Below, in pieces: positions 61,324-64,000 of a stretch of 64,000 bases of DNA (positions within the stretch are counted from its first letter, which is position 1; the number at the start of each line of letters is the position of its first letter). A program made the translations under genes and the position numbers. The DNA comes from an uncultured Roseibium sp. (GTDB lineage: Bacteria > Pseudomonadota > Alphaproteobacteria > Rhizobiales > Stappiaceae), in the NCBI RefSeq assembly GCF_947499295.1, contig NZ_CANMNP010000002.1:248001-312000 (forward strand). The letters run 5' to 3'. The notes under the pieces were generated by a model that was not told the origin of the DNA, ran no database searches, and saw only the letters and a list, made by a program, of their open reading frames with translations.

Positions 61324-62124
61324 ATGCGAAACAAGGTCAAGGCGCTCGTCACTTCGCGCAATTGGGAATTCTGTATTATCGGGATTATCGTCCTGAACGC
61401 CATCACGCTGGGGTTGGAAACCAGCAAGTCGGTGATGGACCAGGTTGGCGGAACGCTGGTGTTTGTCGACAAGGTGATCCTCGGGATTTTCGTCGTCGAG
61501 CTGATCTTGCGCCTCTATGCGCATGGCCTGAAATTCTTCAAGGATCCCTGGAGCATTTTTGACTTTGTCATCGTGGCGATTTCGCTTGTGCCGGCCAGTG
61601 GAAATCTCTCGGTGCTGCGTTCGTTGCGCATCTTGCGTGTCCTGCGCCTGATTTCGGTCGTTCCTTCGCTCAGACGCGTGATCGGCGGCCTGATTGCAGC
61701 CCTTCCAGGCATGGGCTCGATTGTCGTCCTTATGGCGTTGGTTTTCTATGTTTTTGCCGTCATGGCGACCAAGCTCTTCGGAGAATCTTTCCCCGAATGG
61801 TTCGGCGATCTTGGAGCCTCGCTTTATACGCTCTTCCAGATCATGACGCTGGAAAGCTGGTCCATGGGCATCGTCCGTCCGGTGATGGAAGCTTATCCCT
61901 ATTCCTGGCTGTTCTTCGTGCCCTTTATTCTGTGCACGGCATTCACGGTGCTCAACCTCTTCATCGGTATCATCGTGTCGGCCATGCAGGAAGAACATGA
62001 TGCCGAAGCCGATGCAAACCGGCAGGCGATCCATGACGATACGGGCTTGATCCTGGAAGAAGTGAAAGCCCTTAGAACCGAACTGAAGGCGCTCAGAGCC
62101 GAGGTCGACAAGACCAGATCCTAG
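61324..62124 (+). CDS. Bacterial voltage-gated sodium channel (NaChBac/NavAb family)
   Basis: Single-domain six-helix channel of 266 aa that forms a tetramer. The voltage sensor S4 carries four arginines every third residue (R99, R102, R105, R108 in VLRSLRILRVLRLI). The selectivity filter TLESWSMGIVRPV (E177) matches the sodium type. S6 ends NLFIGIIVSAMQEEH and the C-terminus (about 240-265) is a coiled coil. The ATG at 61324 begins just before S1; longer frames upstream overlap the tRNA promoter region. Marine alphaproteobacteria often have such channels, with roles in motility and pH homeostasis. Confidence 0.93.
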   Translation: MRNKVKALVTSRNWEFCIIGIIVLNAITLGLETSKSVMDQVGGTLVFVDKVILGIFVVELILRLYAHGLKFFKDPWSIFDFVIVAISLVPASGNLSVLRSLRILRVLRLISVVPSLRRVIGGLIAALPGMGSIVVLMALVFYVFAVMATKLFGESFPEWFGDLGASLYTLFQIMTLESWSMGIVRPVMEAYPYSWLFFVPFILCTAFTVLNLFIGIIVSAMQEEHDAEADANRQAIHDDTGLILEEVKALRTELKALRAEVDKTRS

Positions 62125-62669
62125 AGGTCCTCGAGCGTCTCCTGGGGACCTTCAACGAGAAGACGTACACCGTTTTCCGTGTAATCGCGCGCGACAACGC
62201 TGAGGCCAAGCACCTCAACGCGTCGCTCCAGGTCTGAGCTGTGGGCGAAGTCCGCACTGAACTCCCTTTGCGCCATTTTTCTGAAAGGCACGAGATCGGC
62301 GTTGTTGATGGCGTCCTGAGCTGCGCCGGAATAGGCCCGCGCGAGGCCACCGCCGCCTAGTTTGGTGCCACCGAAATAACGCACAATCAGCACCGCGCAA
62401 TTGATGAGCTCCGCCCCTTGCAGAACGCGCAAGGTCGGCATGCCGGACGTGCCGGCCGGTTCGCCATCGTCCTTGCCGCTTTCCTCTATCTGGTCACCTT
62501 CAAGAAGCCGTCTGTGAGCCGTGACCACATGATTGGCCTTGCGATGTTCCTTGCGAAGGTCGTCCAGCCGCTGGTCAAACACTTCAAATGGAACCAGATG
62601 TGCAAGAAACCGGGACTTCCGGTCCTCCAGAAAACCTTCGAACTCCCGCGTGACGGTCCTGAATGCCAT
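62121..62669 (-). CDS. YigZ/IMPACT family protein
   Basis: Protein of 182 aa. The UPF0029 core is intact: SRFLAHLVPFEVFDQRL, DGEPAGTSGMPTLRVLQG and VRYFGGTKLGGGGLARAYSGAAQDA, the hallmark of YigZ/IMPACT proteins (RNase-H-like fold, translation-linked). Starts 6 bases after dcd, so they are probably one transcript. Its end overlaps the sodium-channel stop by 4 bases. Confidence 0.92.
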   Translation of the reverse strand: MAFRTVTREFEGFLEDRKSRFLAHLVPFEVFDQRLDDLRKEHRKANHVVTAHRRLLEGDQIEESGKDDGEPAGTSGMPTLRVLQGAELINCAVLIVRYFGGTKLGGGGLARAYSGAAQDAINNADLVPFRKMAQREFSADFAHSSDLERRVEVLGLSVVARDYTENGVRLLVEGPQETLEDL

Positions 62670-62675
62670 GCCGGT

Positions 62676-63812
62676 CTATGCAGGCGACCTGAAATGTTTG
62701 GAAAGTTTGAGCGCCTGGCCCTGATAATTGGAGCCGATCCCTTCGCCATAAAGCGTTGCCGGGCGTTCTGCCATGTGTTCATAGACAAGGCGGCCAATGG
62801 TCTGGCCATGTTCCACAATGAAGGGCACGTCGTGCGACCGGACTTCCAGAACAGCGCGCGAGCCGACGCCGCCGGCTCCGGAATGACCGAAACCGGGGTC
62901 GAAAAAACCGGCATAGTGGACGCGGAATTCGCCAACCAGCGGGTCGAACGGCACCATTTCCGCAGCGAAGTCAGGTGGTACGTGCACGGCTTCCTGGCTG
63001 ACCAGGATATAAAACGCATTGGGGTCGAGGATCAGCTCACCGCGTTGGCGGCGGTGGATCGGTTCCCAAAAATCGAGCGGGTCCTGCGCGCCGACAACAT
63101 CGACGTCAATCAGGCCGGAGTGATGCTTGGCACGGTATCCGATCAGGCTGTCGGGACCATTGCCTTCAAGATCGATTGAAAGTTGAACGCCATTGCCGAT
63201 ACGCTCATTGCCACCGCTCATAAGCGTATGGGATTTGTGCACCTCTTCCAGAATGTCGTCAGCAATCAGGAACTGGCCACGCCGGAAACGGATCTGGCTC
63301 AACCTCGAGCCCGAGCGGACCAGGATCGGGAAGGTGAGGGGTGAAATTTCGGCGTAGAGCGGGCCTTCGTATCCGGCAGGGATAGTGTCGAAGGCAAGGC
63401 CGTTGTCGGTGATAACACGGGTGAAGACATCCAGTCGGCCCGTGGAGCTTTTCGGATTGGCGGTCGCCGAAATGTCCGCTGCAAGGGCAAGGCTTTCCTG
63501 CAGGGGAACGATATAGACACATCCGGTTTCAAGAACAGCGCTTTCCGAAAGGTCGATTGTATGAAGCTTCAGCTGCTCCAGCCTCTCGGCAACCCTGATC
63601 TCCGGGCCGGGCAGAAAGCTCGCACGAACCCTGTAGGCTTCGCGTCCAAGCCTCAGATCGAGGCTTGCAGGCTGGATCTGACCGGTGACTGGAGGTTCGG
63701 CAGCCGATATTTCGCCGGCTGCGAACATCTCCTGAATGATGCGTTCGGGCAAAATGCCGCTGGCTGAAAGTGCTGCGCTACCGTTCAAGACCTGACCCGC
63801 CGTGACGTTCAT
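62676..63812 (-). CDS. dcd: 2'-deoxycytidine 5'-triphosphate deaminase (double-domain)
   Basis: Deaminase of 378 aa making dUTP from dCTP. Unlike the roughly 190-aa E. coli enzyme it has two dUTPase-like halves, the long form found in alphaproteobacteria: first PASLDLRLGREAYRVRASFL and ANPKSSTGRLDVFTRVITDNG, second HVPPDFAAEMVPFDPLVGEFRVHYAGFFDPGFG. Recognition marks only are shown. Start at 63812 gives MNVTAGQVL; a longer start adds non-family residues. Upstream of 63812 no gene is visible to the window end. Confidence 0.92.
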   Translation of the reverse strand: MNVTAGQVLNGSAALSASGILPERIIQEMFAAGEISAAEPPVTGQIQPASLDLRLGREAYRVRASFLPGPEIRVAERLEQLKLHTIDLSESAVLETGCVYIVPLQESLALAADISATANPKSSTGRLDVFTRVITDNGLAFDTIPAGYEGPLYAEISPLTFPILVRSGSRLSQIRFRRGQFLIADDILEEVHKSHTLMSGGNERIGNGVQLSIDLEGNGPDSLIGYRAKHHSGLIDVDVVGAQDPLDFWEPIHRRQRGELILDPNAFYILVSQEAVHVPPDFAAEMVPFDPLVGEFRVHYAGFFDPGFGHSGAGGVGSRAVLEVRSHDVPFIVEHGQTIGRLVYEHMAERPATLYGEGIGSNYQGQALKLSKHFRSPA

Positions 63813-64000
63813 ATGATTTCCCGCAAATTCCTTGCCTATCGTCCTTAGCGGATAGGGCGGCCCGCGCCAACAGGCTTTGTAGCCGATGGCAGGCTTTTCG
63901 CCGAAGGAGATTGACCTTCGAAACGTTTTCACTTAACAAACAGGCTCTTCGTGGTGATTTGGGCCGGCCGGCTTGCAGCCACGTTAAACAAGTTGCTAAA
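63813..64000. other. Window end, no gene seen
   Basis: About 190 bases upstream of dcd. It should hold the dcd promoter. No RNA gene or credible reading frame recognised. Confidence 0.6.

Noticed and set aside
1-64000. CRISPR arrays, insertion sequences, prophage or conjugation genes
   Set aside because: No regularly spaced repeats, transposase, integrase or phage gene was seen anywhere in the window.

Overview
The window reads as a chromosomal segment of a marine-type alphaproteobacterium. The strongest clue is the essential cell-cycle regulator GcrA, which is confined to Alphaproteobacteria. Supporting clues are long alphaproteobacterial-style PstC and PstA, a double-domain dCTP deaminase, TRAP and ABC solute transporters, and a NaChBac-type sodium channel. 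The gene mix would suit Hyphomicrobiales such as Stappiaceae (Roseibium/Labrenzia), but that placement is inference from gene content. No insertion sequence, prophage, plasmid origin or CRISPR array was found.

Layout. 1-1538 is the end of a sugar-type ABC transporter operon (two permeases). 1744-3285 is a divergent pair, an Lrp/AsnC regulator and a Gate-domain membrane protein, with a perfect dyad between them. 3286-4202 is a 0.9 kb gap with no convincing gene. 4203-8515 is a three-gene ABC importer with a fused double permease (AfuABC arrangement), followed by an N-terminally truncated MFS gene and a possible 50-aa membrane peptide. 10120-14441 (minus) is a catabolic operon of GMC oxidoreductase, aldehyde dehydrogenase and enolase-superfamily protein, divergent from a LysR regulator. 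15537-18144 (minus) holds a small membrane protein and a cytochrome-type fatty acid cis/trans isomerase. 18344-22201 has two tandem PuuB-like FAD oxidoreductases, an acetyltransferase and a ClbS/DfsB protein.

22305-27220 is rich in small regulators and enzymes: a VOC-VOC-membrane fusion, GNAT, ABM monooxygenase, MarR, ArsR plus SRPBCC, and HxlR divergent from an EamA transporter. Palindromic candidate operators lie beside the MarR and HxlR genes. 27298-34454 is mainly housekeeping: DnaJ-like co-chaperone, surface lipoprotein, PdxH, CorA, DUF4870- and DUF1499-type proteins, a metallo-hydrolase and an SRPBCC protein.

34645-42729 is a complete phosphate-starvation locus, phoR-pstSCAB-phoU-phoB, with phased PHO-box repeats in front of pstS and a terminator-like attenuator between pstS and pstC. 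It converges on gcrA. 43794-46906 is argD-argF-hslO. 47127-51958 is a two-gene RND efflux system whose pump carries an unusual membrane insertion. 51959-54430 has an alpha/beta hydrolase, a membrane di-iron hydroxylase and a family-3 solute-binding protein.

54559-60084 is a self-contained TRAP cassette (dctQ-dctM-dctP plus an M81 metallopeptidase) divergent from an RpiR/SIS regulator, with three copies of a 13-bp operator-like motif between them. 60220-63812 has a second Lrp/AsnC regulator, a DUF1127 protein whose 3' end overlaps a tRNA-Gly(CCC) gene, a voltage-gated sodium channel, a YigZ/IMPACT protein and dCTP deaminase. I saw no single spectacular new system. The best leads are the TRAP/M81/RpiR cassette, the enolase-superfamily protein with altered active-site positions, the VOC-membrane fusion and the RND insertion.
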